Shown: in pieces, positions 36,125 to 47,300 of the stretch | Position numbering within the stretch: position 1 is the stretch's first letter | Layout of the letters: each line of letters begins with the position of its first letter | Assembly: GCF_029784155.1 (NCBI RefSeq) | Contig: NC_073693.1 | Location: forward strand, 358,065,825-358,129,824 | Direction of reading: 5' to 3' | Origin: Uranotaenia lowii | Taxonomy: Eukaryota; Arthropoda; Insecta; Diptera; Culicidae | DNA: 64,000 bases | Made by a program: the position numbers and the translations under genes | Notes under the pieces: generated by a model | Told to the model about the DNA's origin: nothing | Databases searched by the model: none | What the model saw: only the letters and a program-made list of their open reading frames with translations

Positions 36125-37356
36125 TCATTTTAGTCATTTCTGTTATTTTTGTAATTTTTGTAATTTTTGTAATTTTTGTCATTTTTGTCATTTTTGAGAT
36201 TTTTGTTATTTTTGTCATTTTTCAATTTTTGTCATTTCTGTAATATTTGTAATTTTTGTAATTTTTGTAATTTTTTTGTAATTTTTGTAATTTTTGTAAT
36301 TTTTGTAATTTTTGTAATTTTTGTAATTTTTGTAATTTTTGTAATTTTTGTAATTTTTGTAATTTTTGTAATTTTTGTAATTTTTGTAATTTTTGTAATT
36401 TTTGTATTTTTTGTAAATTTTGTAATTCCTGCAAATTTGGTAATTTTTGTAATTTTCGTAATTTTTGTAATTTTTGTAATTTTTGTAATTTTTGTAATTT
36501 TTGTCATTTTTGTAATTTTTGTAATTTTTGTAATTTTTGTAATTTTTGTAATTTTTGTAATTTTTGTAATTTTTGTAATTTTTCTAATTTTTGTAATTTA
36601 TGTAATTTTTGATATTTTTGTCATTTTTGTCATTTTTGTCATTTTTGTCATTTTTGTCATTTTTGTAATTTTTGTCATTTTTGTAATTTTTGTCATTTTT
36701 GTCATTTTTGTCATTTTTGTCATTTTTGTAGTTTTTGTAATTTTTGTAATTTTTGTCATTTTTGTCATTTTTGTCATTTTTGTCATTTTTGTCATTTTTG
36801 TCATTTTTGTCATTTTTGTCATTTTTGTCATTTTTGTCATTTTTGTCATTTTTGTCATTTTTGTCATTTTTGTCATTTTTGTCATTTTTGTCATTTTTGT
36901 CATTTTTGTCATTTTTGTCATTTTTGTCATTTTTGTCATTTTTGTCATTTTTGTCATTTTTGTCATTTTTGTCATTTTTGTCATTTTTGTCATTTTTGTC
37001 ATTTTTGTCATTTTTGTCATTTTTGTCATTTTTGTCATTTTTGTCATTTTTGTCATTTTTGTCATTTTTGTCATTTTTGTCATTTTTGTCATTTTTGTCA
37101 TTTTTGTCATTTTTGTCATTTTTGTCATTTTTGTCATTTTTGTCATTTTTGTCATTTTTGTCATTTTTGTCATTTTTGTCATTTTTGTCATTTTTGTCAT
37201 TTTTGTCATTTTTGTCATTTTTGTCATTTTTGTCATTTTTGTCATTTTTGTCATTTTTGTCATTTTTGTCATTTTTGTCATTTTTGTCATTTTTGTCATT
37301 TTTGTCATTTTTGTCACTTTTGTCATTTTCGTCATTTTTTTCATTTTTGTCATTTC
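36125..37356. repeat. Minisatellite array 3, units TTTTTGTAA then TTTTTGTCA (9 bp)
   Basis: On the plus strand the left half (about 36140-36600) is mostly TTTTTGTAA. A mixed zone runs to about 36760, and then about 60 units of TTTTTGTCA continue to 37310, followed by degenerate units. In complement these are AAAAATTAC (rotated) and AAAAATGAC, the units of blocks 4c and 4b. Array 3 is thus an inverted copy of the same two-block order. It lies in the 14.9-kb intron. Confidence 0.97.
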
Positions 37357-40020
37357 GATGTCAATTTTTTCCAGTACACAAGTAAATCAAAGTATTTTGG
37401 CAACCCTATCTTGTTGTTTTCCGAATTTTTTCCCAGTTTTCCCAAAGGAAATCCATCGCTCTTTCTAAAGGTTTTTTCATTCTTAAAGTTCGCGAGAAGA
37501 CTGTTAAAGAACGTTGTTTTTGCGTGGCAAAATGATTTACCACCAGCCCAAAGAAGGTACCGAGAGAGCAAATAATAAGGAAGCTAAATTATTGCTCTGG
37601 TGTGGTTTTTCGACCCTCTATTTTGAACGCTACTTCTTTCGCTGGAAGTTATTGAGGATGTGAAAATTTGAAGATGTGATGCTGTGTGCCATCCGATATG
37701 TTAGAGTAGAGTATGATGACGATAAAAATCATGTCTCCAGTCGAAGGAAGTGGTGGGTGGTGGATGACTAAAAATGATTCTCGAAAAAAATGGGCTGAAG
37801 CACGCGAATGTTTTATTGACACACTTGTTGACTTGCTCCTCATACCACTTTTTCATTTTTACTCGTTCGCGTATTTGGGAAGTTGTTAATATATTCGAGG
37901 GAACAATTTTTTTTTCATTCCGTTTTGACTTCATCTGCCATCTCTTTTTGAGAGAAGATATTATAGCGTCGAAGTGTTAAAACCGCAACCGGCAATTTAA
38001 TGATGAATGCTTCGGAAGTAATCGTTTTATATATGATCATAAATCGTTCACGGGAATGAAGGTTTGTGATTTTTATGTTCTTTGAAGACCGATTATTTTA
38101 TGAGTACTTGCCATCTTGCGCCCTGGGTAAGGAATATTATTTTTCCATCAGTTTATTCGGATGGTGTATATTTATGTTCATAAATGATTGAGTTTATTAA
38201 ATAAAAACATCCTTCAGCTTTTTCCGTGACATCGTGAAAAATGTTAATTCTGTTAAAAAGTATTAAAAAACGTGTTTTTCAGAAAAAAATGGTTTTCGTT
38301 GGGGTTATTTTAAAAATTGAGAACTTTAAGAGAAAAATGCAACAATTTTGATGCTTTGAAGAAAAAACAATATTCTCTCACACCGTCATCCTTCTTTGTA
38401 CTTTATCAAAATGAGTGATTATCAGACTTTTCTAATCATTATTCACCCGTGTTTTCTCCTAAGGGCGTAACACATATGCTCATCATCATCGTTTGCCTTC
38501 CTGTGAGTAAAATAGATGAGAAAAAACAACCCACAGAGGACCAATATCAGTAACGCAAGCCTAACAGGCAGACAGGGGCCAAGATTGATCTACGGGTCGC
38601 GCACGACCACGTGTGAGCTAGTGAGTAGTGGGTGGATAAACGATGCTGCCGCCCAAAACATGGAGGCGCTCCCCATTAATCAAAAGTGCTCAGCACAGTG
38701 CCTCAACCCAAATCGTAGGGAAAGGGTGACGCGTTTTGGGCAAACTGCCAAAACCAGAGCTCTAAACCAGAGGAGTTCTTCATATGGTGGTCTAAAGCCA
38801 GTTGGTCGAGACAACGATCTCATCAACTGAATGGAAGCTGAGAACGTTGAGAGAAGATTCGAAACCCATTCGACTGGGCGAAATGAAAAGAAATCATTCT
38901 CATGTGTCCAATTCAATCTCGATAAAGCCCCGAGTAGTTTCGTTGAGGTGGTTCAATGGGCTGAAGGAAGGTATTTTCCCTAATAAAAATTCATAGATTT
39001 CCTGGGTTTATTTGAACCAATCCAGCGGGAAAATTGGCGGAAAATTGGAAAGAAAATTCCAAAAGCCCAACCGGCTTGAATCCTTTTCAATTGACTTCAC
39101 ACCTCATTGGCCCGCAGGGGTAGCTCATACGTGAAAGAGTTTTCCCCCATCAAATCAAGCGAAACTCGTTACGGTGCCTATTTGTAGGTTTGTATGTGGG
39201 ACAGATTGCCGGGACTCGCTTTGTTTATTCATGCTTTCAATCATCTTTTTCCGGAAGGAAGCACCACTTATGCTCTGAAGCTGTATTGAGTTCAACTAAA
39301 TTCCCACACACAAATCTAATTCATATACATACATAGTAGAGGGAGGACACATTCCCACGCAAATTTTCATCACACTCACTCAGACACAAATCTACCACCA
39401 TACCACCTGCTGGCTGGCTGCTCAAAAAGCCAGTCTGGGCCATTCGCCATAAAGTGCCATTCGGGGAAAACGGATTTTCCGGATCCGGGGGCTTTTTGTT
39501 TACCCGCTGAGCATAAACACACAGACCCATCCCGTTTAAGGTCCGGACTCTCTGGAGCCACTGAAGCAAACCGTATCGCCAGAAGATGATGATGACGACG
39601 ACGAAGCGACAGATGAGTGATTTTGATGAAGTGTATATGGAATTCAATCAACCACGTCAAGTCCCTGGGATCAGACCGAGGACTGGAAGCGTTGTTTGGG
39701 GATCTCGCCTCGGACCGTTGATCGTCAAATGAAGGATAAAAAGTGCCTCACTTCGACAGCCGCGTTAGCCATCCGAGTAAGATTGCTCATTTGCAATGTT
39801 GTCAGCTGAATGGATGGAATTGAGATCTGTTCCGGACTCGCAGGGATTGAACGTTCTAAACGAGAAATGAGCTTTTTTAGATAATCAGTTAACAGATTCT
39901 TAGATTGTTTTTTTATAATTTCGAAGCAAAAAATCGGAAAAATTATATGACTCAATAAAATACCAGCTCAGAAAATAACAAAGTGACCAAAAAACACTAA
40001 AAATATAATATAGAAATAAA
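37357..40020 (-). other. Intronic DNA between arrays 3 and 4
   Basis: No confident exon. The block at 38500-38840 is GC-richer with a 104-codon open frame (38516-38830), but it is not a known family and the frame overlaps an equal one on the other strand; it may be an old retroelement piece. Confidence 0.5.
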
Positions 40021-42066
40021 AAATTATCAAAATTGTCAAAATTGTCAAAATTGTCAAAATTGTCAAAATTGTCAAAATTGTCAAAATTGTCAAAATTGTC
40101 AAAATTGTCAAAATTGACAAAATTGACAAAATTGACAAAATTGACAAAATTGACAAAATTGACAAAATTGACAAAATTGACAAAATTGACAAAATTGTCA
40201 AAATTGTCAAAATTGTCAAAATTGTCAAATTGTCAAAATTGTCAAAATTGTCAAAATTGTCAAAATTGTCAAAATTGTCAAAATTGTCAAAATTGTCAAA
40301 ATTGTCAAAATTGTCAAAATTGTCAAAATTGTCAAAATTGTCAAAATTGTCAAAATTGTCAAAATTGTCAAAATTGTCAAAATTGTCAAAATTGTCAAAA
40401 TTGTCAAAATTGTCAAAATTGTCAAAATTGTCAAAATTGTCAAAATTGTCAAAATTGTCAAAATTGTCAAAATTGTCAAAATTGTCAAAATTGTCAAAAT
40501 TGTCAAAATTGTCAAAATTGTCAAAATTGTTAAAATTGTCAAAATTGTCAAAATTGTCAAAATTGTCAAAATTGTCAAAATTGTCAAAATTANNNNNNNN
40601 NNNNNNNNNNNNNNNNNNNNNNNNNNNNNNNNNNNNNNNNNNNNNNNNNNNNNNNNNNNNNNNNNNNNNNNNNNNNNNNNNNNNNNNNNNNNNNNNNNNN
40701 NNNNNNNNNNNNNNNNNNNNNNNNNNNNNNNNNNNNNNNNNNNNNNNNNNNNNNNNNNNNNNNNNNNNNNNNNNNNNNNNNNNNNNNNNNNNNNNNNNNN
40801 NNNNNNNNNNNNNNNNNNNNNNNNNNNNNNNNNNNNNNNNNNNNNNNNNNNNNNNNNNNNNNNNNNNNNNNNNNNNNNNNNNNNNNNNNNNNNNNNNNNN
40901 NNNNNNNNNNNNNNNNNNNNNNNNNNNNNNNNNNNNNNNNNNNNNNNNNNNNNNNNNNNNNNNNNNNNNNNNNNNNNNNNNNNNNNNNNNNNNNNNNNNN
41001 NNNNNNNNNNNNNNNNNNNNNNNNNNNNNNNNNNNNNNNNNNNNNNNNNNNNNNNNNNNNNNNNNNNNNNNNNNNNNNNNNNNNNNNNNNNNTAATTGTC
41101 GAAATTGTCAAAATTGTCAAAATTGTCAAAATTGTCAAAATTGTCAAAATTGTCAAAATTGTCAAAATTGTCAAAATTGTCAAAATTGTCAAAATTGTCA
41201 AAATTGTCAAAATTGTCAAAATTGTCAAAATTGTCAAAATTGTCAAAATTGTCAAAATTGTCAAAATTGTCAAAATTGTCAAAATTGTCAAAATTGTCAA
41301 AATTGTCAAAATTGTCAAAATTGTCAAAATTGTCAAAATTGTCAAAATTGTCAAAATTGTCAAAATTGTCAAAATTGTCAAAATTGTCAAAATTGTCAAA
41401 ATTGTCAAAATTTTCAAAATTTTCAAAATTGTCAAAATTGTCAAAATTGTCAAAATTGTCAAAATTGTCAAAATTGTCAAAATTGTCAAAATTGTCAAAA
41501 TTGTCAAAATTGTCAAAACTGTCAAAATTGTCAAAATTGTCAAAATTGTCAAAATTGTCAAAATTGTCAAAATTGTCAAAATTGTCAAAATTGTCAAAAT
41601 TGTCAAAATTGTCAAAATTGTCAAAATTGTCAAAATTGTCAAAATTGTCAAAATTGTCAAAATCGTCAAAATTGTCAAAATTGTCAAAATTTTCAAAATT
41701 GTTAACATTTATAAAAATTGTCAAAATTGTCAAAATTGTCAAAATTGTCAAAATTGTCAAAATTGTCAAAATTGTCAAAATTGTCAAAATTGTCAAAATT
41801 GTCAAAATTGTCAAAATTGTCAAAATTGTCAAAATTGTCAAAATTGTCAACATTGTCAAAATTGTCAAAATTGTCAAAATTGTCGAAATTGTCAAAATTG
41901 TCAAAATTGTCAAAATTGTCAAAATTGTCAAAATTGTCAAAATTGTCAAAATTGTCAAAATTGTCAAAATTGTCAAAATTGACAAAATTGTCAAAATTGT
42001 CAAAATTGTCAAAATTGTCAAAATTATTTAAATTTTTAAAATGGTCAAAATTATCAAAATTGTCAA
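40021..42066. repeat. Minisatellite block 4a, unit AAAATTGTC (9 bp), with sequence gap
   Basis: Tandem AAAATTGTC, the complement of array 1's unit. A run of about ten AAAATTGAC units (about 40112-40194) lies inside, followed by an 8-bp unit near 40227. The array is broken by 500 N, so its true length is unknown. Scattered single-base variants increase toward 42030, where it grades into block 4b. Confidence 0.98.
40593..41092. other. Assembly gap, exactly 500 N
   Basis: The unresolved bases lie inside block 4a. A round number of N usually marks a gap of unknown size, so array length here is not reliable. Confidence 1.
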
Positions 42067-42610
42067 AAAATGACAAAAATGACAAAAACGATAAAAATGA
42101 CAAAAATGACAAAAATGACAAAAATGACAAAAATGACAAAAATGACAAAAATGACAAAAATGACAAAAATGACAAAAATGACAAAAATGACAAAAATGAC
42201 AAAAATGACAAAAATGACAAAAATGACAAAAATGACAAAAATGACAAAAATGACAAAAATGACAAAAATGACAAAAATGACAAAAATGACAAAAATGACA
42301 AAAATGACAAAAATGACAAATATGACAAAAATGACAAAAATGACAAAAATGACAAAAATGACAAAAATGACAAAAATGACAAAAATGACAAAAATGACAA
42401 AAATGACAAAAATGACAAAAATGACAAAAATGACAAAAATGACAAAAATGCAAAAATGACAAAAATGACAAAAATGACAAAAATGACAAAAATGACAAAA
42501 ATGACAAAAATGACAAAAATGACAAAAATGACAAAAATGACAAAAATGACAAAAATGACAAAAATGACAAAAATGACAAAAATGACAAAAATGACAAAAA
42601 TGACAAAAAT
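42067..42610. repeat. Minisatellite block 4b, unit AAAAATGAC (9 bp)
   Basis: About 60 near-identical units, the same unit and orientation as array 2, joined directly to block 4a. One TAT variant occurs near 42320 and one 8-bp unit near 42450. Confidence 0.98.
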
Positions 42611-44140
42611 TACAATGATAACAAAAATTACAAAAATGACAAAAAATTACAAAAATTACAAAATCTACCACAATAACAAAATCTTAAAAAATCACAAAAA
42701 TTACAAAATTAACAAAAAATATTAAATTACAAAAAAATTTAAAAAAATCCAAAAATTACAATTTATAAAAAAATTACAAAACTAACAAAAATTTCTTTAA
42801 TTTCTAAAATAAAACAAATATTTAAATTTACAAAAAAGACAAAAGTGACAAATATTACAAAAATTACAAACACTACCAAAATTACAAAAATTACTAAAAT
42901 GACAAAAAATACAATAATTACAAAAAAAAATTACATAAATTACATAAATTACAAAAATAACACAAATTACAAAAAATAACACAAATAACACAAATTACAA
43001 AAATTATAAAAATAACAAAAATTACAAAAATTACAAAAATTAAAAAAATTACAAAAATTACAAAAATTACAAAAATTACAAAAATTACAAAAATTACAAA
43101 AATTACAAAAATTACAAAAATTACAAAAATTACAAAAATTACAAAAATTACAAAAATTATAAAAATTACAAAAATTACAAACTTACAAAAATTACAAAAA
43201 TTACAAAAATTACAAAAATTACAAAAATTACAAAAATTACAAAAATTACAAAAATTACAAAAATTACAAAAATTACAAAAATTACAAAAATAACCAAAAT
43301 CACAAAAATAACAAAAATGACAAAAATTACAAAAATTACAAAAATAACAAAAATTACAAATATTACAAAAATTACAAAAAATACAAAAATTACAAAAATA
43401 ACAAAAATTACAAAAATTACAAAAACTACAAAAATTACAAAAATTATAAAAATTATAAAAATTACAAAAATTACAAAAATTACAAAAATTACAAAAATTA
43501 CAAAAATTACAAAAATTAAAAAAATTAAAAAAAATTACAAAAATTACAAAAATTACAAAAATTACAAAAATTACAAAAATTACAAAAATTACAAAAATTA
43601 CAAAAATTACAAAAATTACAAAAATTACAAAAATTACAAAAATTACAAAAATTACAAAAATTACAAAAATTACAAAAATTGCAAAAATTACAAAAATTAC
43701 AAAAATGACAAAATTTACAAAAATTTCAAAAATTACAAAAATTACAAAAATTACACAAATACATAAATTACAAAAATTAAAAAAACTTAAAAAATTACAA
43801 AAATTACAAAAATTACAAAAATTTCAAAAATTACAAAATTTACAAAAATTACAAAAACACATTAATTACAAAAATTAAAAAAACTTAAAAAATTACAAAA
43901 ATTGCAAAAATGACAAAAATTACAATAATGACAAAAAATACTAAAATTTCAAAAAATGACAAAAATTACAAAAATTATAAATATTACAAAAATTACAAAA
44001 ATTTCAAAAACTTTATTACAAAAATGACAAAAATTACAAAAATTACAAAAATCACAAAAATTACAAAAATTACAAAAGTACAAAAATAACAAAAATTAAT
44101 AAAATTACAAAAATTACAAAAATTACAAAATTTACAAAAT
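42611..44140. repeat. Minisatellite block 4c, unit AAAAATTAC (9 bp), degenerate
   Basis: AAAAATTAC units, one base from block 4b (G to T at position 7). The stretch 42660-43010 is heavily degraded, 43010-43760 is more regular, and the end is degraded again. Unlike 4a and 4b it lacks the GAC/GTC word. Confidence 0.95.
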
Positions 44141-44149
44141 TTACAAATT

Positions 44150-44625
44150 TTCTCAAGCGAGTTGAGAAAACATCTTGAAATAGAATGGCAAGTTGAGAGG
44201 ACTGCCTGAGAAATCAATAGAAATTTCAAGCGAGTTAAGAGAAAAGCTTGAAATTTAAAAAAAATCTAGTTGAGAAGACAGCGCTAAGAACTCAAAAAAA
44301 ATTTCAAGCTAGTTGAAAAGAAAGCTTGTATTTGAAATGTGAGTTGAAAAGACAGCCTGAACAAATCGATGAATGTTTTAAGCGAGTTGAGAAGGCAGGT
44401 TGAAAATGAAAAGGCGAGTTGAGAGGACAGCCTGAGAAATCGATAGAAATTTCATACAAGTTGAGTGAACAGCCTGAAATTGAGGGGCGAGTTGAGAGGA
44501 CAGCCTGCACTAATTGATATAAATTTCAAGCGAATTGGGAGTACAACCTGAGTATATTGAAATAAAATTCAAGTGTATTGAAAAGGCTGCTGGAATTTGA
44601 CAGGCGAGCTAAGAGGACAACTCTG
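44150..44625. repeat. Degenerate tandem repeat with GAGTTGAGAGGACAGCCTGA core
   Basis: Roughly eight imperfect copies of a unit containing GAGTTGAGA(G/A)GACAGCCTG, AAATCGATAGAAATTTCAAG and GCGAGTTGAGA. Spacing is about 50-65 bp. It directly adjoins block 4c. Confidence 0.8.
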
Positions 44626-45361
44626 TCTATTACGATAGTTTAGAAGTTCAACTCAAGAAAACTCAAACACGGCTTACAAGAAGAGAGAAACTACATTAAA
44701 TTAATTGTTTTAAATGACATGTCACCCAAAGCCACGCATCTCATTACGATCCATCAAAAATTCATGTGCACATGTTAAAGTTTGTCTCCTGTTACACTTT
44801 AGCATTGGCTCAAAGTCTCCCGAGAAATTTATATTTCAAAACATCAAACCCCGGGAGAACTTCCGCCATCATCAATCAACAATAACCATAACCCGATATT
44901 GAGTACTTTCGCTAAGCCCGGTGTGAATAAGCGTCGTCGTCAACGCTTCATTAACCCGCCGCTTCTTAATTAATTTCTGGCCATTAGCGGCAGGAGGAAA
45001 ACTCCCATTTAGGCAAGCGACATCAAACGAGAGAAGCAACTAAATAAGATAAAGATCGTGGCTTATGGGGAGGGGAGAATTGACTCCCATCCCCAATTTC
45101 TTTCGTCAAGCCTTTCCTCCAGTCCTGATTCCGGGAGCGAGACGTCGTCGTGGTTAACTTCCTTCCATTTTGGCTCCATATCGGTGGCATTATCACGTCA
45201 GTCAACCAGTCAGTCGGAACCCCACCCCACTCTCAATCTCCCTCGAAAAACTATTAAGTCACCCAAACGACAACGATTTCGACTATTTAAGCTGTGGCGT
45301 TCCGGATGTCTGGCTGCGAGATTCCGAGCTCCCTAAAAGTGTGCTAGCGAGCGAGACTTAC
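44626..45361 (-). other. Intronic DNA next to the Ig2 exon
   Basis: There is no exon. The stretch at about 44955-45005 (CGCTTCTTAATTAATTTCTG, CCATTAGCGG) is unusual in holding homeodomain-type TAATTA and CCATTAG words in otherwise unique sequence, so an intronic enhancer is possible but unproven. Confidence 0.45.
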
Positions 45362-45532
45362 CTCTTCGCACTTCCGTTCCGTTACGTCTGAAGTAGAGGG
45401 GGCTTCCGTTGTCCCGCCTCCAGGTAACTTTGGGCGTCGGATGTCCGGTGGCTTTGCAGAAGAAGGTCACGTTGCCCCCCTCCCGGATCGTCGTGTCCGT
45501 CGAGGACTGTTCGTCGGAAATGTCCGGTGGCA
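45362..45532 (-). CDS. DIP-like gene, first half of Ig2
   Basis: A 171-bp exon with acceptor TTCAG (45533-45537) and donor GTAAGT (45356-45361). It encodes PPDISDEQSSTDTTIREGGN, VTFFCKATGHPTPKVTWRRD and the strand ending NGTEVRR, so it carries the first cysteine and the core tryptophan of Ig2. NVT and NGT are sequons. The split codon at its start gives Leu (T|TG) before PPDI, where related proteins often have Val. The upstream intron is only 136 bp. Confidence 0.95.
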
Positions 45533-45668
45533 CTGAATATGAAAAAAAAAAACAGTAAAAAAAATCGTACGACAAATTAATGATGATTGACACACACAAG
45601 TCGAAACCGAATGATAAATCCGTTTGGGGATTTGTTTAACAAAAAAAAAACACCAGAAAAAAACTCAC

Positions 45669-45876
45669 ACTGCACATCGACGCAGCCGATCTGTTTCTGA
45701 AGGGGCGAGGCGTTGATCTGGCACATGTAGCAGCCCCGGTCCGATTCCCGGACGTTGCGGATTTTCAGTCGCCACACGTTCGGTTCCTCCTGCGTTACCC
45801 CATAGCGACTGTTGTGGGTCACAACCCGGCCCTGCAGGGCCAACACCGTCTGATCGGAAGCACGCATCCATCCAAC
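45669..45876 (-). CDS. DIP-like gene, second half of Ig1
   Basis: A 208-bp exon between acceptor TTGCAG (45877-45882) and donor GTGAGT (45663-45668). It encodes VGWMRASDQTVLALQGRVVT, HNSRYGVTQEEPNVWRLKIR and NVRESDRGCYMCQINASPLQ, then KQIGCVDVQ. This covers the tryptophan strand, the binding face and the second cysteine of Ig1. In DIPs and Dprs, Ig1 makes the partner contact. Besides the canonical YMC cysteine there are further cysteines in GCYMC and IGCVD. Confidence 0.96.
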
Positions 45877-46289
45877 CTGCAAGTGAGAGGGGTGGGAGTA
45901 GAAATGGGGAAAAAATCATTGATGATTCATTTAAAATGCATAAATATCAACAAACTAAAGATTGTTTCATTTGAGTGCTCGAATTTTTCTTAATCAATTA
46001 GTTCCAATTCAAATTGCCATTTTAGGCTCAATACATTCAGCACGCTTTTTTACATTTTTTTTTCCTGTTGGGGAGAGAGTCCACTGCGACCATTAAGGTT
46101 GATGTATCATGGTATTTCCCCGCGTTATTATTTTTACTTTGCTATGCCACTTGACACCCCTGAACTATTGGTTGAAGTTGCAGTTGTTTATCGGTAGCAC
46201 TACGAGCACATCCATAATTAGGCAGGATCTCCAAATGCAATCTAGGTTCCCTTGAAAAGATCCATCCACATGCATGTGCTGCATCAGTG

Positions 46290-46460
46290 AGGCGTACAAT
46301 TCCAAAGTATACCCGGCAAGTATTTCACTAATGCTGAAGCCGCCAACCTTCATCATACTATGTGTGCCAGAATATGTCACGACCAGGATTCGATCTCATG
46401 AACTTTGGCTTAGAAGACAAGGATGCTATCCTCTAGGCTACGATCTGCTGGCTTTTTTAA
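46290..46460 (-). mobile_element. tRNA-derived SINE, copy 1
   Basis: Read on the minus strand it has an A-box-like TAGCCTAGAGG (46430-46440) and a B-box-like AGATCGAATCC (46386-46396), about 33 bp apart as in tRNA genes. The body that follows (plus strand CACTAATGCTGAAGCCGCCA) matches copy 2 (CACAAATGCTAAAACCACCA). Such tRNA-related SINEs (Feilai type) are common in mosquitoes. It cannot act as a tRNA, because the stems do not close. Confidence 0.8.
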
Positions 46461-47130
46461 AACTTTGGTGGTTGCTTTTGAGGCCTGGAATGGTTCCTAT
46501 TTTGATTTAATACTCTTTCCTCTCACTGAAAAGGGGGAGGGGGTCTCTCAAAGAAAAGACAAATGTTTGTATAGCTCGAGAGCTGATCTAGCAAATTAAG
46601 CAAACTTTGGTAGGAGAAGGTAATTTTTGTACGAGTAATGATTCTATGATTATGTCAGACCCTCTCTCCTTCCAGTGGGGATATAGGAAGGGATGAGGGG
46701 GACTTCCATGCCGTTTTTTGTTGCATACCTTGGGAACTATTTGAGTAAACGGATCCTAATTTGCTTTGAAAGGGTATTTGGATAAGGGGAATGGTTTCTT
46801 ATAATGTTTGGTGCCCCTTTCTCCTTCCATTGAACAAATAGAAAGGGAGAGGGGGCTCCGCGGGGCTCCTTAACAATAACTGGAAAACTAATCAAGCAAA
46901 TGGCAGGGGAAGGTATTTGAATACTAGAAATATAACTATGATATTTTGAGAACCCTTTGTTCTTCCAGTGAAAAACTTTTGAGGGAAGAGGATTCCCCCA
47001 TACAATTTTTTACACTACACTTATGCAGCAAGTGGACCCAAATTTGATTTAGGAGGGTGTTTCAGTCCGAGGAATATTTCTTTGAATATTTAGTACATAC
47101 TATGGCTTCTTTCCATATCCAATTTTTGCA
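46461..47130 (-). other. Intronic DNA
   Basis: It lies in the 6.6-kb intron between the Ig1 exons. Loosely recurring AGGGGGAGGGGG and CCTTTCTCCTTCCA words suggest old duplications, with no gene. Confidence 0.5.
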
Positions 47131-47224
47131 TAAAGGGTGATACGGTCGAAATTTGGTCAATACCAACTTGACGTATTTCTTTCAATTTTGCATTTAAAAA
47201 ACCTGAACACCCCTCATTTGGAAG

Positions 47225-47249
47225 GTGTGTGTGTGTGTGTGTGTGTGTG
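47225..47249. repeat. (GT)12 microsatellite
   Basis: An uninterrupted GT run between the left inverted repeat and the start of the transposase in the DD37E element. Confidence 0.97.
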
Positions 47250-47300
47250 AGTGTAGAATGTTCCTATTTTGATTTTGGAATTCCCTCTTCGGTTGTCAAA

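Noticed and set aside
36176..37468. 430-codon Val-Ile-Phe repeat frame over array 3
   Set aside because: Satellite artefact, with no splice or start context.
40225..42021. 598-codon frame over array 4
   Set aside because: Satellite artefact that also runs through 500 N.
46380..46460. Functional tRNA gene on the minus strand
   Set aside because: A and B boxes are present, but the acceptor and anticodon stems do not pair and the body continues as a SINE.
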